DNA of 30,129 nt, from IMG/VR virus record IMGVR_UViG_3300030108_003187, positions 1-30,129 of that record. One strand, written 5' to 3'. Numbering within the stretch: position 1 is the first letter of the stretch; each line of letters opens with the position of its first letter. The position numbers and the translations under genes were made by a program. The DNA comes from a virus. Of the stretch, positions 5,683 through 14,295 are shown one piece after another. A model generated the notes under the pieces. It saw only the letters and a list, made by a program, of their open reading frames with translations. It was not told the origin of the DNA and made no database searches.

Positions 5683-5746
5683 TTCTTAAATAGCATTTTA
5701 GTGCCTTTTCATTTTTTGGCTTTGGTTTATATCCTACTTTCCTCAT
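5636..5746 (-). CDS. tiny basic protein, 36 aa
   Basis: ATG at 5746-5744 overlaps the TGA of the connector gene (ATGA), and the stop TAG is at 5638-5636. The peptide MRKVGYKPKPKNEKALKCYL is very basic and ends RDKRHSTSRTSKR. It overlaps the next gene by 47 bases in another frame. The coupling and clean start suggest it is translated, but it could be chance. Such short Lys/Arg-rich peptides may bind nucleic acid. Family not recognised. Confidence 0.4.
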   Translation of the reverse strand: MRKVGYKPKPKNEKALKCYLRNERDKRHSTSRTSKR

Positions 5747-6309
5747 CTACTTATATCTGCAGTTAGGAAATCATCTAATGTTATTTTACCTGGTCTTTCA
5801 TCCATTTTTTCTAAGTTTATTCCACTATAGAATGCAGTTTTATCAGGTTGTACATCTGCGCCACTAGAGGTAGAATATTCAGGAAATAGGCTATTGTTAT
5901 GTCTTAGATAGTCAATTAGTCTCTCTGTATAGAACTCTGCTGTATTTCTTACTTCTTCTCTTAAGTCAAGCGCCTCATCTCTAGATAATGGTGTACTATT
6001 CTCTGCGTTCTTTTGGACTATGTTATTGTTCATAATCTTATATCTAAGAAAAGGAATACACTCAAAGAAACTCCAATGCACCAATGTGTCTTGTATATAA
6101 TCCTCTACAAGTGTTTGGTAATTACCTGTTAATGATGAGCCAGATATGTCGCTTTGTAATTTCTCAAATAGGTCAGTTCCTAAAACACGTTCAATATGTT
6201 TTTTCTGTGCTACTTTAAGATATGGTAATAAAAACTCTACATCCACGTTTCCTGTAATTGCAGTAGAATCTTTTAACTTATTTTCTGATATGAATAAAAC
6301 GTAACTCAT
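5743..6309 (-). CDS. head-tail connector (DUF6712-like)
   Basis: 188 residues. The motif LLPYLKVAQKKHIERVLG near residues 28-45 and the helical region around VEDYIQDTLVHWSFFECIPF resemble the adaptor proteins of the gp6/DUF6712 kind, which form a ring under the portal and join head to tail. It lies five bases after the portal gene, the expected neighbour. The C-terminus (KMDERPGKITLDDFLTADIS) is probably flexible. The family call rests on memory of the motif and on position. Confidence 0.65.
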   Translation of the reverse strand: MSYVLFISENKLKDSTAITGNVDVEFLLPYLKVAQKKHIERVLGTDLFEKLQSDISGSSLTGNYQTLVEDYIQDTLVHWSFFECIPFLRYKIMNNNIVQKNAENSTPLSRDEALDLREEVRNTAEFYTERLIDYLRHNNSLFPEYSTSSGADVQPDKTAFYSGINLEKMDERPGKITLDDFLTADISR

Positions 6310-6314
6310 CTTGC

Positions 6315-8423
6315 TTATCTTTTATTTACGAATCCTTGGTTTGGCATATCTATTGGCGCAACAGATACTTCTTGTGCATTTCTAGGTAATTTAACTCCTC
6401 TACTTTTTGCTTGTGTTGATGTTATAACCTCATCACTATTTTTTGGTCTATTTCCTTTTTGTACAAGTATAATTCTAAACCATTTATGGTAGCAATTGGC
6501 GCCGCCTTTGTATTTCCAGATTGAGTATTTGTCAGAGCCACCTCGTCCCCATCCCGGATTTACTGCTCTTTTTCCCATCTCTAGAATATCTTCTTTTCTA
6601 TATATTTTATTAGCTGCTAACATTTTTCTACAAAATTCTCTTTCACCAGATTTTTTACCTGCATATCTATATCTTACTCTATAAATGTGGTCTTTATATT
6701 TCTCTTGGTTTGTAGTTTGGTCTTGTCCACTTTTTCTATTTGGATATGCGCTACCTGTACTTGCTAATTGGATATGGTTTGCGTTAAGTTCGTTCTCAAA
6801 ATTAAAATCTTCCATTTCGTCGCCTGTATCCTCTTCATTTATAATTTCCCACGAATCATCCATTTCTTCTCCGAACTCTGCTAAGAACGCATCTAATTCT
6901 GTTTTTTGCGTACAAGAATCATCACATTCCTCTAAGTTTTTATCACAATCACAATTTTTGCTTAGTTTTGTCGTACAATCTCCATCACAAGTGTCTAAAT
7001 TCTTTTCACAATTACAATCTTTGCTTAAATTGGTAATTTGGTCATGGTTAGCGCATGGCATATATACAGTCTTACCATTATATTCATGTTCATGGTATCC
7101 ACTACAACCTAACTCCTCTGCTTTTGCAATAGCTTCTTCTTTACTATCATAAACAGGCATACCATCTATCTCTGCTACCTTTTCTAACTCTTCTTCTTCT
7201 GCTACAACCTCGTTGTTTTGTAATGGTGCAAGTCCAATCATTTCTCTTATTTCGTCTTGTGTCATTACTTCTTTCATATCTTCTACACCAAATACACTTG
7301 CTATAGGTTGTACTTGTTTTATAGATATAGGTAGGTTAATGTTATTTACTGATAATATTTTAGTAATTATTTTAAGTATATGTTCTTGGTAAGGTTTTAT
7401 AACAGTAGATTGGTATATCTCAAAAGCTTGCATTAGCTCATCACGACCACCAAGTTGTCCTTCTGTTTTTACTCCTAATAACATTGGACTTGTTACTCTA
7501 TGTCCAATCATTATATTCTGTGTTAGTAATTCTTGTAGAGCAACATACTGCTTATCTGCGTTGCTCATACTGATTGGAGTTATCTCTGCCGCTCTATCTT
7601 TGCTGTCAGAAAAAGACAAAACAAAACGTCCACTTGCTTTTTCTCCTGTAAACTTCTTTTCTATACTTCTCTCTATTTGTAAACGCTCCTCTTGTGTTGG
7701 TATTCCATTGTTAAAGTTTATGAAATAACTACCAGAGAATCCATTTTGTATATTGTTTAGATGAAATTCGCTAACTTTTTGGTCAATAAGTGCCCAATTA
7801 CAACAAGAACTATAATCTGGTGTATAATACATTTCCATATTTGGACTATATAGACCAGTATATAATATCTGACTAGGACTTGTCCTATCGTTCATACTAA
7901 ATGCAGGTATTTCCTGTGGTTTATTTTTTCTAGTATTCTTCCAATCTGCGCTAATATAATATTTATCTACTCTGCCCATTTCATTTGGTAATCCTACTCT
8001 TAATCTTTCTGCAGGTATATGATATATCTCGCTTATTTCTGTCCTGTCTTTACTCCATATGATATTTAATGCAAAACCACCTTGTAGTTTAAAGTCAAAG
8101 GCGCATTTTTTTATAACCTCATGTAATGTTTCATTACTATTTGCATTTGCTATGAATTTTTGTAGCTTAACATATGCTTCTAAGTTATCTGTTTCTTCTG
8201 CCACTATTTCTTGACCTGCTATCATTTCGCTTGTTGCATTTATGATTGCGGCATGTGTTGAACTATTATAATATAAATCTATAAGAAATTGAGGATATAA
8301 ATTTCTAAATTCATCTGTACCATACTCTATATAATCTTTACCTCTTATTTCCTGTATTATAGGAGCAGTAGATGTTTCTAGATTAATATTTATAATATTT
8401 TCTTTCATATATCTTTTTTCCAA
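6315..8423 (-). CDS. portal protein with Cys-rich insert and extra C-terminal domain
   Basis: 702 residues, much longer than a usual 400-500-residue HK97-type portal. Residues about 20-400 form the portal: SSTHAAIINATSEMIAG at the N-terminus, QGGFALNIIWS in the wing, and GQLGGRDELMQAFEIYQSTV near the end. Portals make the 12-fold ring through which DNA enters. Residues 415-462 add a YDSKEEAIAKAEELGCSGYH domain. Then a tandem Cys repeat, KDCNCEKNLDTCDGDC / KNCDCDKNLEECDDSC (about 468-504), follows, and an acidic linker. Residues 578-660 are a separate domain (YRVRYRYAGKKSGEREFCRK, NPGWGRGG, IWKYKGGANC) often seen in capsid-assembly proteins of Bacteroidetes phages. Met6 (8408) is an alternative start; the overlap with the upstream gene is 4-19 bases. 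Confidence 0.85.
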   Translation of the reverse strand: MEKRYMKENIININLETSTAPIIQEIRGKDYIEYGTDEFRNLYPQFLIDLYYNSSTHAAIINATSEMIAGQEIVAEETDNLEAYVKLQKFIANANSNETLHEVIKKCAFDFKLQGGFALNIIWSKDRTEISEIYHIPAERLRVGLPNEMGRVDKYYISADWKNTRKNKPQEIPAFSMNDRTSPSQILYTGLYSPNMEMYYTPDYSSCCNWALIDQKVSEFHLNNIQNGFSGSYFINFNNGIPTQEERLQIERSIEKKFTGEKASGRFVLSFSDSKDRAAEITPISMSNADKQYVALQELLTQNIMIGHRVTSPMLLGVKTEGQLGGRDELMQAFEIYQSTVIKPYQEHILKIITKILSVNNINLPISIKQVQPIASVFGVEDMKEVMTQDEIREMIGLAPLQNNEVVAEEEELEKVAEIDGMPVYDSKEEAIAKAEELGCSGYHEHEYNGKTVYMPCANHDQITNLSKDCNCEKNLDTCDGDCTTKLSKNCDCDKNLEECDDSCTQKTELDAFLAEFGEEMDDSWEIINEEDTGDEMEDFNFENELNANHIQLASTGSAYPNRKSGQDQTTNQEKYKDHIYRVRYRYAGKKSGEREFCRKMLAANKIYRKEDILEMGKRAVNPGWGRGGSDKYSIWKYKGGANCYHKWFRIILVQKGNRPKNSDEVITSTQAKSRGVKLPRNAQEVSVAPIDMPNQGFVNKR

Positions 8424-8650
8424 TTGTCATTATTTATAGCTTCTAATATTTCTGCGTGTGTATATGTATCAACGTCATTTAAAAAAAGAGGTGTTTCACC
8501 TTCCCACTTTGCAATAAATAGCAATCCGTCATTAGACACTCTTATTGTTTCTCTACTAGTCTGTAACACTTGGTTGAAGTCAAATACTAAGTTGCCTTCA
8601 GCGTCCACTTCGTCTAATAATTCTATGTCACATATTGCGTATTTTCTCAT
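8405..8650 (-). CDS. small conserved phage protein, 81 aa
   Basis: It begins MRKYAICDIELLDEVDAEGN and contains VLQTSRETIRVSNDG and FIAKWEGETP. I have seen close versions of this pattern in flavobacterial phages next to structural genes, without a known function. It is soluble, acidic and mostly beta. It sits between the LamG surface protein and the portal, overlapping the portal start by 4-19 bases. It may be a chaperone or minor structural part; that is inferred from position alone. Confidence 0.6.
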   Translation of the reverse strand: MRKYAICDIELLDEVDAEGNLVFDFNQVLQTSRETIRVSNDGLLFIAKWEGETPLFLNDVDTYTHAEILEAINNDNWKKDI

Positions 8651-8661
8651 AATTTTAATTT

Positions 8662-10569
8662 TTAACTTGGTACGTCATTTGTTATATCTGCTTCACTCAT
8701 ATTTGTCATCATTCCTGGTACACCATTTACTTGTTTTACTGATACGTTATTTATACTAGCATTTAAAGAATGTCCACTATTACCTGTACCCATTTGAAAG
8801 TAACCTGTAGTAGTAGATGTTATTGTCAAGTATTTAGTATATGTACCACTTGCACTTATTAATTCATTATTACTTATTTGTGTACCTGCACCTGTTACTA
8901 CACTACTAAATGCTATTCTTAAATCATCTCCACTATTTTTAGTATAATCAAAAGTAACTTTATATGTCTGTCCTGATGTTACACTTATAGCATTTGATAC
9001 TGCACCTGCAAAAGCAGAAGATACAATAGCACTTGTAATATTATTACCTGAAGTTGTAAAGGTTGTAAAAGGAAAAGTAGTACCATTTGTAAACCCTGTT
9101 ACTAACTCACTACCTAAACTAGGTTCTACCATATCACATATTAAAGGGTGTGTGTCTAATATACCATCACCCATTCTATAATAGTTTTTAAGATTAGATG
9201 AACTATAAGGTATTGAATTTAATATAAGGTTAGTAGCTACATATTTTTGTTTTTCTACCATTACATTTGTTACGCTACCAATAAATGTAGTACCTGCTGT
9301 GAAGTTTAGATTACCTGCCCCTGTTGCTGGACTGCCAATAAAACTTTTAAAACCAGATGTTGTAAATGATTGAGACATACTTCCAGAACTTGCAGTTACA
9401 GAACCTTGTGTTACTACTAAATCAAAAGAAAGTTTATAAGTATCAGTTAAATCATTATCAAATGTGTCTGATTGTACAAAATTAGAAGTGCTAGTTTGAG
9501 AACCATCACAATTTGCCTTAGAATCTCCATAAGACCAACCAGTATTCAACGTCCACCTGTCGTTAGGGTCTATTTGTTTTATAGATATATTCGTTATATC
9601 TAAGGTTTGTCCTACTTCTACCGTACCTGCCAAATACAACCTAAAAGTAGTACTTGTTACAGGAACATAAAACTCGTAATCTTGGAAAGATGTTGTTAAA
9701 TTTGGGTTTGAGATAACATATTGTGGGTTTGAACTAATATTATTATTATCTCCAATAGAACCAAAGTTATTAGTAGCTGTTCCTTTTGCTCTAAATGTTA
9801 CTCTATAAGATTTACTTGATGTTACTATACCTGATTTAAATAAAGCTGAACCATTAGTTAAATCATAAGTCAATCTCATAAAACCATCTTGTAATGATTT
9901 GGTTGCTCTTGGTTCACTATCTGTTGTAGCTATACTCCAAAAATCAACTGCTTCTTGATTTGTAAAATTACCGTCAGCTAATATCTCTCTATCTAACTCT
10001 TCAAGCCTACCATTATGTACTAAGTTAGCACCATACTTTATTCTGTATATCTTTGTTACTTCTTCTGGTTCTAATGCTCTGTTCCATATTGCTAGTTCAT
10101 CAATTTTGCCTAAAAACTCGTTTGCTCTGTCGCTAAAGTTTCTTGAACCTATTTCTGCGTTTGTCGTAGTACTTATTTCTTGCTCTGTTGTAGCATTACT
10201 AACTAAACTACCGTCTATATATAGACTTTGTGTTGCTCCATCATAAGTAGCTACAATATGATGCCATTCGCCTACACTTATTGCACTACCAGAAGTAATA
10301 TCAGATGTGTTAAGTTGGTATGTAACAACTTCTCCAGATGTTACAAATATTCTTATACCGTCATCATTAGCATCTCTAGCATCTATGATTGTTTTACTAG
10401 CATCTGAATTACTAACTTTAACCCACGTGCTTATAGTGTGTTGTGTATAGCTTATTGGTTCATTTAATTGTATAAAGTCATCTAAACCATCAAAATCTAC
10501 GCTATGGTTATTTACAAACCTATATATAGGTTGCGTATTTTTGCTTAAATTTCTGTGTAATTTTAGCAT
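8662..10569 (-). CDS. LamG-domain surface protein with several carbohydrate-binding-like modules
   Basis: 635 residues. Residues about 20-175 are a laminin-G-like jelly roll: SVDFDGLDDFIQL, HTISTWVKV, GEWHHIVATYDGATQSLYID, and LGKIDELAIWNRALEPEEV. Behind it are two or three beta-sandwich modules of CBM type, each with SYRVTFRAKG or TYKVTFDYTK and a closing NISIKQ/NVSVKQ strand, and YYRMGDG between the last two. Such proteins bind surface polysaccharides, so this is a candidate receptor-binding or capsid decoration protein. The start ATG directly follows the upstream TAA. It is encoded among capsid genes rather than with the tail hub, so its place on the particle is uncertain. Confidence 0.75.
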   Translation of the reverse strand: MLKLHRNLSKNTQPIYRFVNNHSVDFDGLDDFIQLNEPISYTQHTISTWVKVSNSDASKTIIDARDANDDGIRIFVTSGEVVTYQLNTSDITSGSAISVGEWHHIVATYDGATQSLYIDGSLVSNATTEQEISTTTNAEIGSRNFSDRANEFLGKIDELAIWNRALEPEEVTKIYRIKYGANLVHNGRLEELDREILADGNFTNQEAVDFWSIATTDSEPRATKSLQDGFMRLTYDLTNGSALFKSGIVTSSKSYRVTFRAKGTATNNFGSIGDNNNISSNPQYVISNPNLTTSFQDYEFYVPVTSTTFRLYLAGTVEVGQTLDITNISIKQIDPNDRWTLNTGWSYGDSKANCDGSQTSTSNFVQSDTFDNDLTDTYKLSFDLVVTQGSVTASSGSMSQSFTTSGFKSFIGSPATGAGNLNFTAGTTFIGSVTNVMVEKQKYVATNLILNSIPYSSSNLKNYYRMGDGILDTHPLICDMVEPSLGSELVTGFTNGTTFPFTTFTTSGNNITSAIVSSAFAGAVSNAISVTSGQTYKVTFDYTKNSGDDLRIAFSSVVTGAGTQISNNELISASGTYTKYLTITSTTTGYFQMGTGNSGHSLNASINNVSVKQVNGVPGMMTNMSEADITNDVPS

Positions 10570-10854
10570 TTACTGACTTGTAAGACCATCTAACTCTGTA
10601 TATCCTATTGCTAATCCACTACTTAAAGTAATTGCTGTCGTTCGGAAAAACAATGTTGTTCCTGCAGGTATTGTGGTTTGTAATGCGCTTTCTCCTGTTG
10701 CGTTTGCTACAGTAATACTTGATATTACGCTATCTGTAACAAAATAAATTGAGTAAAAATCTTTACCTGTTTGTGCTTCAGTTGTAAATACCTCACAACT
10801 TCCTTTTCCTAGCATTTCTCTTAGTAAATTATTATTTGTATCTGATGTTGACAT
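10570..10854 (-). CDS. small structural protein, 94 aa
   Basis: Beta-rich protein with Ser/Thr/Ala-rich strands (VISSITVANATGESALQT, then IPAGTTLFFRTTAITLSSG). This is the pattern of head decoration or fibre-base proteins (IPAGTTL is a common turn in such phage proteins). It is coupled on both sides: it starts with TAATG on the upstream gene, and the LamG gene follows directly. Function inferred from composition and context only. Confidence 0.55.
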   Translation of the reverse strand: MSTSDTNNNLLREMLGKGSCEVFTTEAQTGKDFYSIYFVTDSVISSITVANATGESALQTTIPAGTTLFFRTTAITLSSGLAIGYTELDGLTSQ

Positions 10855-11336
10855 TAATTTATATGTATATAATTAGTAGTATTTGTTTCTTCGTATTGTG
10901 TATATCTTACTTGTTCATTTCCAGATGTCTCGCTGACAAGTAATTTACCTTGCTCCACTAAACCTTTTATCGTTCCATGTGTTCCACTTGTATTGTTCGC
11001 AGTATCTGTCTCGCTTAGAGGAGAATTAACTTCACTTAATGTTGGTACTGTATCGTTATAACTTACCTCATATAATTCGTACTTCCAAAAACCATAAGGT
11101 TTAAAATTAACACGACCAGATGCAATTTCCTCTGTTAAGTGATGTGTAAATTCTAACTTTGTAAATCTATCATTTATTGTTTGGTTTTGTCCATATGCAT
11201 ATTTTACAGAACCAGATAAATCATTAGTAAATTTAGCTAAAAAACGTAATTGTGAACTTGGTACAGATATATCTATTCTCTTATCCTCTGTTGAGAAGTA
11301 AAAAACGCCATTCTGTCCATAAGTTATGTGTTGCAT
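10854..11336 (-). CDS. structural protein, 160 aa
   Basis: Mostly beta, with FYFSTEDKRIDISVPSSQLR, NFKPYGFWKYELYEVSYND and GLVEQGKLLVSETSGNEQVR. I associate this pattern with structural proteins of Bacteroidetes phages that lie beside LamG proteins; I do not know its exact place on the particle. It is the first gene after the intrinsic terminator at 11376-11402, so it depends on read-through or on a local promoter that I could not identify. Its last base is shared with the next start (TAATG). Confidence 0.55.
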   Translation of the reverse strand: MQHITYGQNGVFYFSTEDKRIDISVPSSQLRFLAKFTNDLSGSVKYAYGQNQTINDRFTKLEFTHHLTEEIASGRVNFKPYGFWKYELYEVSYNDTVPTLSEVNSPLSETDTANNTSGTHGTIKGLVEQGKLLVSETSGNEQVRYTQYEETNTTNYIHIN

Positions 11337-11375
11337 ATACTTAAATAGAAAATTTGTTAATTTATTTTGACTTAT

Positions 11376-11402
11376 AAAAAAAAAGAGGGCATATAGCCCT
11401 CT
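11376..11402 (-). terminator. intrinsic terminator behind the probable major tail protein gene
   Basis: On the minus strand, AGAGGGC, loop TATAT, GCCCTCT (11402-11384), then nine T residues (11384-11376). This is a textbook Rho-independent terminator with a 7-bp GC-rich stem. It lies 22 bases after the stop of the gene at 11424-11975 and inside the long morphogenesis block. It would lower transcription of the portal, LamG and lysis genes relative to capsid and tail protein. Confidence 0.85.
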
Positions 11403-11423
11403 CCTTTATCATGAAAACATAGT

Positions 11424-11975
11424 TTAGTCTACATCTACTGTTACGGTAAATCCAGAATTGTCAAATGGTGCAGTAGTATAATCTTGCACTTCTTTGCATG
11501 GCTCTGGCTCTTGACCTTCAAAAGTCAAATCATAACCATTCATATCTCCTAACGCTACTCCACTAGCACTAGTACCTGCAGATAACTCCATACCATTACT
11601 TTCTCCACAACACCATATTCTAGTAATACCACTTGCTCCTGCGCTATTTGTTTCTACGAAAATAACTAACCTATTTTGTGCTAGTAATTTTATTTCGTTT
11701 CTATCATTAGCAGTCATATTGTGCAATTTGATATTTATAGATGGAGTATAGAAAACTGTACCATTCTCTGAACTAGGATTTATTGTTTCTGTAAAACTAC
11801 CTGTTCCTCTTTTTAATTTATACTTTCTTAATGGTGCAGTTAAATCTATATCGCTTATAGAACCACCACTTGTCGTTAATGTTGCTTTATCGTGCTCAAT
11901 AAAATAAACTGCTTTTATTCCACCGACAGCATCTCTACAGTCTAAACCACGTCCTTTAGTTAAATCACATGCCAT
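11424..11975 (-). CDS. probable major tail protein
   Basis: 183 residues. It begins MACDLTKGRGLDCRDAVGGI, then KAVYFIEHDKA, a start I associate with abundant structural proteins of Bacteroidetes phages, usually assigned as tail tube. The rest is beta-rich (GSFTETINPSSENGTVFYT, DMNGYDLTFEGQEPEP), compatible with the tail-tube fold. It lies directly after the major capsid gene and is followed by a strong terminator, as fits a highly expressed protein. A capsid-decoration role is the alternative. Five to six cysteines are unusual for a tube protein. Confidence 0.55.
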   Translation of the reverse strand: MACDLTKGRGLDCRDAVGGIKAVYFIEHDKATLTTSGGSISDIDLTAPLRKYKLKRGTGSFTETINPSSENGTVFYTPSINIKLHNMTANDRNEIKLLAQNRLVIFVETNSAGASGITRIWCCGESNGMELSAGTSASGVALGDMNGYDLTFEGQEPEPCKEVQDYTTAPFDNSGFTVTVDVD

Positions 11976-11997
11976 ATTTTATAGTTTTAGGCAATTA

Positions 11998-12020
11998 GAT
12001 GAGGGTATAAAACCCCCATC
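11998..12020 (-). other. hairpin between capsid and tail-tube genes
   Basis: On the minus strand, GATGGGGGT, loop TTTAT, ACCCTCATC: a 9-bp stem with one G-U pair. There is no T run behind it on the minus strand, so it is not a standard terminator for the capsid gene. On the plus strand it is followed only by CTTTTG. It may protect the 3' end of the capsid mRNA or mark an RNA-processing site. Confidence 0.5.
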
Positions 12021-12035
12021 CTTTTGCATTAATTA

Positions 12036-12950
12036 TTAGTCTAAAAGAACAACGTCTGCTCCTTGTGCTACTTGCACTCCTGCTGTAAACTTAGCAACCA
12101 CTCTGATGTTGTCAGAACCATCTAGGTCAGACATATCTAACATTCTAATTTCTGTGTGGTCAGATACTAAATCTGTTCCAAAGAATAAATTAGACTTCTG
12201 TGCTGCTACCATTCTGTCTGCTTGCATACCTGGACAAACTGCAATCTTAATACCATTGTACATTGGAACGAAAGAATCATTCATGTTGTATAATTGTTGG
12301 TATCCTGCATTAGCTTGGCTTTCTAGGTAAAATCTATAAGCAGTTGTACTCATATAGATATAAACATCCTCTTTTGAGTAAACCGCAGTAGGTATTGCAT
12401 TAGTAATTGTTGTTAGGTTTGTAACAATGTTAGATGCACTAAATGCTCCTGTTGCTTTGTCTGCCTGTACAACTGTACCATCTACACTTCCTAAAAGTAA
12501 ACCTACAGTATCATGTAAATATCCTGTAAAGCCACCTGCATTAGCATCATTACCATGCCAGATGTTAGCTTCTACGTGGTCTGCTATTGTAGCTGATAAG
12601 TAAGAAACTACAAACGCTGCAAAATCTGCTGACATATCTCTGTTATGTGCACCTGCCGCCATTTGTGCTGCTTGCCAATCTGCAAGTAAATCCTTTTTAC
12701 ATAAATCTACATTTATTTGTAATTCTTTTGGATTAAGAACTTTTTCTGTTAATGTTAAAGTTCCTGCATCTGTAAAATCACAAGTAGCATCTGCAATCAT
12801 AGATGCTGTACTTACATTAGTTATATTTCTTTTGAATTTTATATTCTCAAGAATTGTTAAATTTTCTAATGACTTTGCAGAACGTAACGCTGCGCCAATA
12901 TACTGACCAGCATGTTCTCCACTATAATTAGAAGTAATTGAAAAACTCAT
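12036..12950 (-). CDS. major capsid protein
   Basis: 304 residues, the size of an HK97-fold capsid protein without a long scaffold domain. Features include the N-terminal arm (GEHAGQYIGAALRSAKSLEN), an E-loop-like region with repeated Thr/Asp around DFTDAGTLTLTEK, the helix of the P domain (FAAFVVSYLSATIADHVEAN), and a C-terminal strand IRVVAKFTAGVQVAQGADVV typical of capsid proteins. It follows scaffold and protease genes, which is the expected order in transcription. It forms the icosahedral shell. A hairpin follows the stop codon. Confidence 0.8.
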   Translation of the reverse strand: MSFSITSNYSGEHAGQYIGAALRSAKSLENLTILENIKFKRNITNVSTASMIADATCDFTDAGTLTLTEKVLNPKELQINVDLCKKDLLADWQAAQMAAGAHNRDMSADFAAFVVSYLSATIADHVEANIWHGNDANAGGFTGYLHDTVGLLLGSVDGTVVQADKATGAFSASNIVTNLTTITNAIPTAVYSKEDVYIYMSTTAYRFYLESQANAGYQQLYNMNDSFVPMYNGIKIAVCPGMQADRMVAAQKSNLFFGTDLVSDHTEIRMLDMSDLDGSDNIRVVAKFTAGVQVAQGADVVLLD

Positions 12951-12969
12951 TTTATTATTATTTTAGTTA

Positions 12970-13620
12970 TTATTTATTTAGGTTATAGAAAAATCTTTCT
13001 TTGCTACTCATAGCATTATAAGGTTTTCTTGGTATTCTTGTATCATTAAATTTAGAAACTTCTACAGGTTTTGTAGCAGGTTCTTTACTTAATTCAGTAA
13101 CTTGACTTTGCAATTCTGCTTTTTCTGTTTCCAATTGCTCTGTCATTTCTTTTAGGTCAGTATTTTCTCCTTTCATTTCTTTAAGTTCTGCATCTAGTCT
13201 ATCTAAATCTGACTTTACTTCTGCTAATAACTCCTTAATTACTGCTCCTATTTCGTTTATAAGACCCTCTTTGTCAAATTCTACATTTTCTGACATTTCT
13301 TCTTTGTCTTTATAGCCCATTTCATCTTCTTCTTCCTCGTGGTCTCCTAACTCATCTTCCTCTTTTTCTCCGACTTCTGCTACGATACCCTCTTCTTCTA
13401 CAGAAAAAGATACGCCATCTTCTGTTTCATAACTACCAACAGGTAAAGGCATTGTAGTTCCATCTTCTGCAAGTATCATTATAGATATACCTGCTTCTAA
13501 TTCCTCTGCTTCAGATACAACTATTGTACCATCCACAAGTTTTGCTTGCATAGCTAAATTTAGAGTTTCTATTTCTTCCTCTAAACCAAGAGCTACTCTT
13601 ATTTGTTTTTTTAAATCCAT
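12970..13620 (-). CDS. scaffold protein
   Basis: 216 residues. Residues about 60-110 are extremely acidic (EVGEKEEDELGDHEEEEDEM), and residues about 115-180 form a long coiled coil (AELKEMKGENTDLKEMTEQL). The C-terminal end is basic (NAMSSKERFFYNLNK), which in scaffolds touches the capsid protein. The N-terminus repeats short beta strands with Gly turns (VDGTIVVSEAEELEAGISIM), a pattern also seen in scaffolds of Bacteroidetes phages. It lies between protease and capsid genes. Scaffold would be removed by the protease encoded just upstream. Confidence 0.8.
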   Translation of the reverse strand: MDLKKQIRVALGLEEEIETLNLAMQAKLVDGTIVVSEAEELEAGISIMILAEDGTTMPLPVGSYETEDGVSFSVEEEGIVAEVGEKEEDELGDHEEEEDEMGYKDKEEMSENVEFDKEGLINEIGAVIKELLAEVKSDLDRLDAELKEMKGENTDLKEMTEQLETEKAELQSQVTELSKEPATKPVEVSKFNDTRIPRKPYNAMSSKERFFYNLNK

Positions 13621-13634
13621 GGTATTTTTTTATT

Positions 13635-14285
13635 TTAAATAGAATCTTTCTTTTTTTGTTTCATTTTCATACTATCTTTTTCGCTTTCCTCTATAATATC
13701 TCGTAGAGCAACTAAAATATCCTCTTTGTTTACAACAGGTTTAGACATTTTTTCCATTTTATCAACGAAGTATCCCTCTATACTTAAACCTTTTAACTCG
13801 CCACTCTTTATCCTACTCCATAACTCTTTATTTTCTATTTTCATTTTCACAAACCATGTTCCATCTGGTAAGTCAAAACCATATAGTTTAGATTTGTCCA
13901 TATCGCCTTCTTTTATCCAACTTTCAACTGTAAGTACACCTGCTACTCTATCTTCGTGTTGGTATGTTGCTTTGTGATGATTATTGTATTTAAGATATAA
14001 TTCAGACGCTTTCCTAACAGTTTCTTTACTAAAATATACATAGTAGTCGCTATCTGTGTTTGGATTATATCGTAGTATCTGTTTATTTGGTATAAGTGCA
14101 GGACTAATGAGTATTTGCTTATCCTCATCTGTCTTAGCAAAGGTTAAATTATTCTTTTCTTTGCCAAAGTATATAAAGTCCACTTCTATTGCAGGACTTG
14201 TTACTAAACTTATAGCATCTATTGATAATTCTTCATTTTCTTCGCTAATTACTAATTCTGTTATTTTGGTATATTTCTTTTTCAT
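13635..14285 (-). CDS. prohead protease, XkdF-like
   Basis: 216 residues. The XkdF-type serine protease domain is seen from residue about 50 to 175: ISPALIPNKQILRYN, YYVYFSKETVRKASELYLK, NNHHKATYQHED (catalytic His candidates 103, 104 and 110), VESWIKEGDMDKSKLYGFDL, DGTWFVKMKI, and GELKGLSIEGYF (Ser168 candidate). This family matures the prohead by cutting scaffold and capsid protein. It is followed by scaffold and capsid genes. A domain often joined to such proteases is encoded separately at 21896-22246. Confidence 0.8.
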   Translation of the reverse strand: MKKKYTKITELVISEENEELSIDAISLVTSPAIEVDFIYFGKEKNNLTFAKTDEDKQILISPALIPNKQILRYNPNTDSDYYVYFSKETVRKASELYLKYNNHHKATYQHEDRVAGVLTVESWIKEGDMDKSKLYGFDLPDGTWFVKMKIENKELWSRIKSGELKGLSIEGYFVDKMEKMSKPVVNKEDILVALRDIIEESEKDSMKMKQKKKDSI

Positions 14286-14295
14286 AGTTTTTTAT

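Noticed and set aside
11998-12020. Hairpin after the major capsid gene as an intrinsic terminator
   Set aside because: No T run follows on the minus strand. Listed only as a hairpin.
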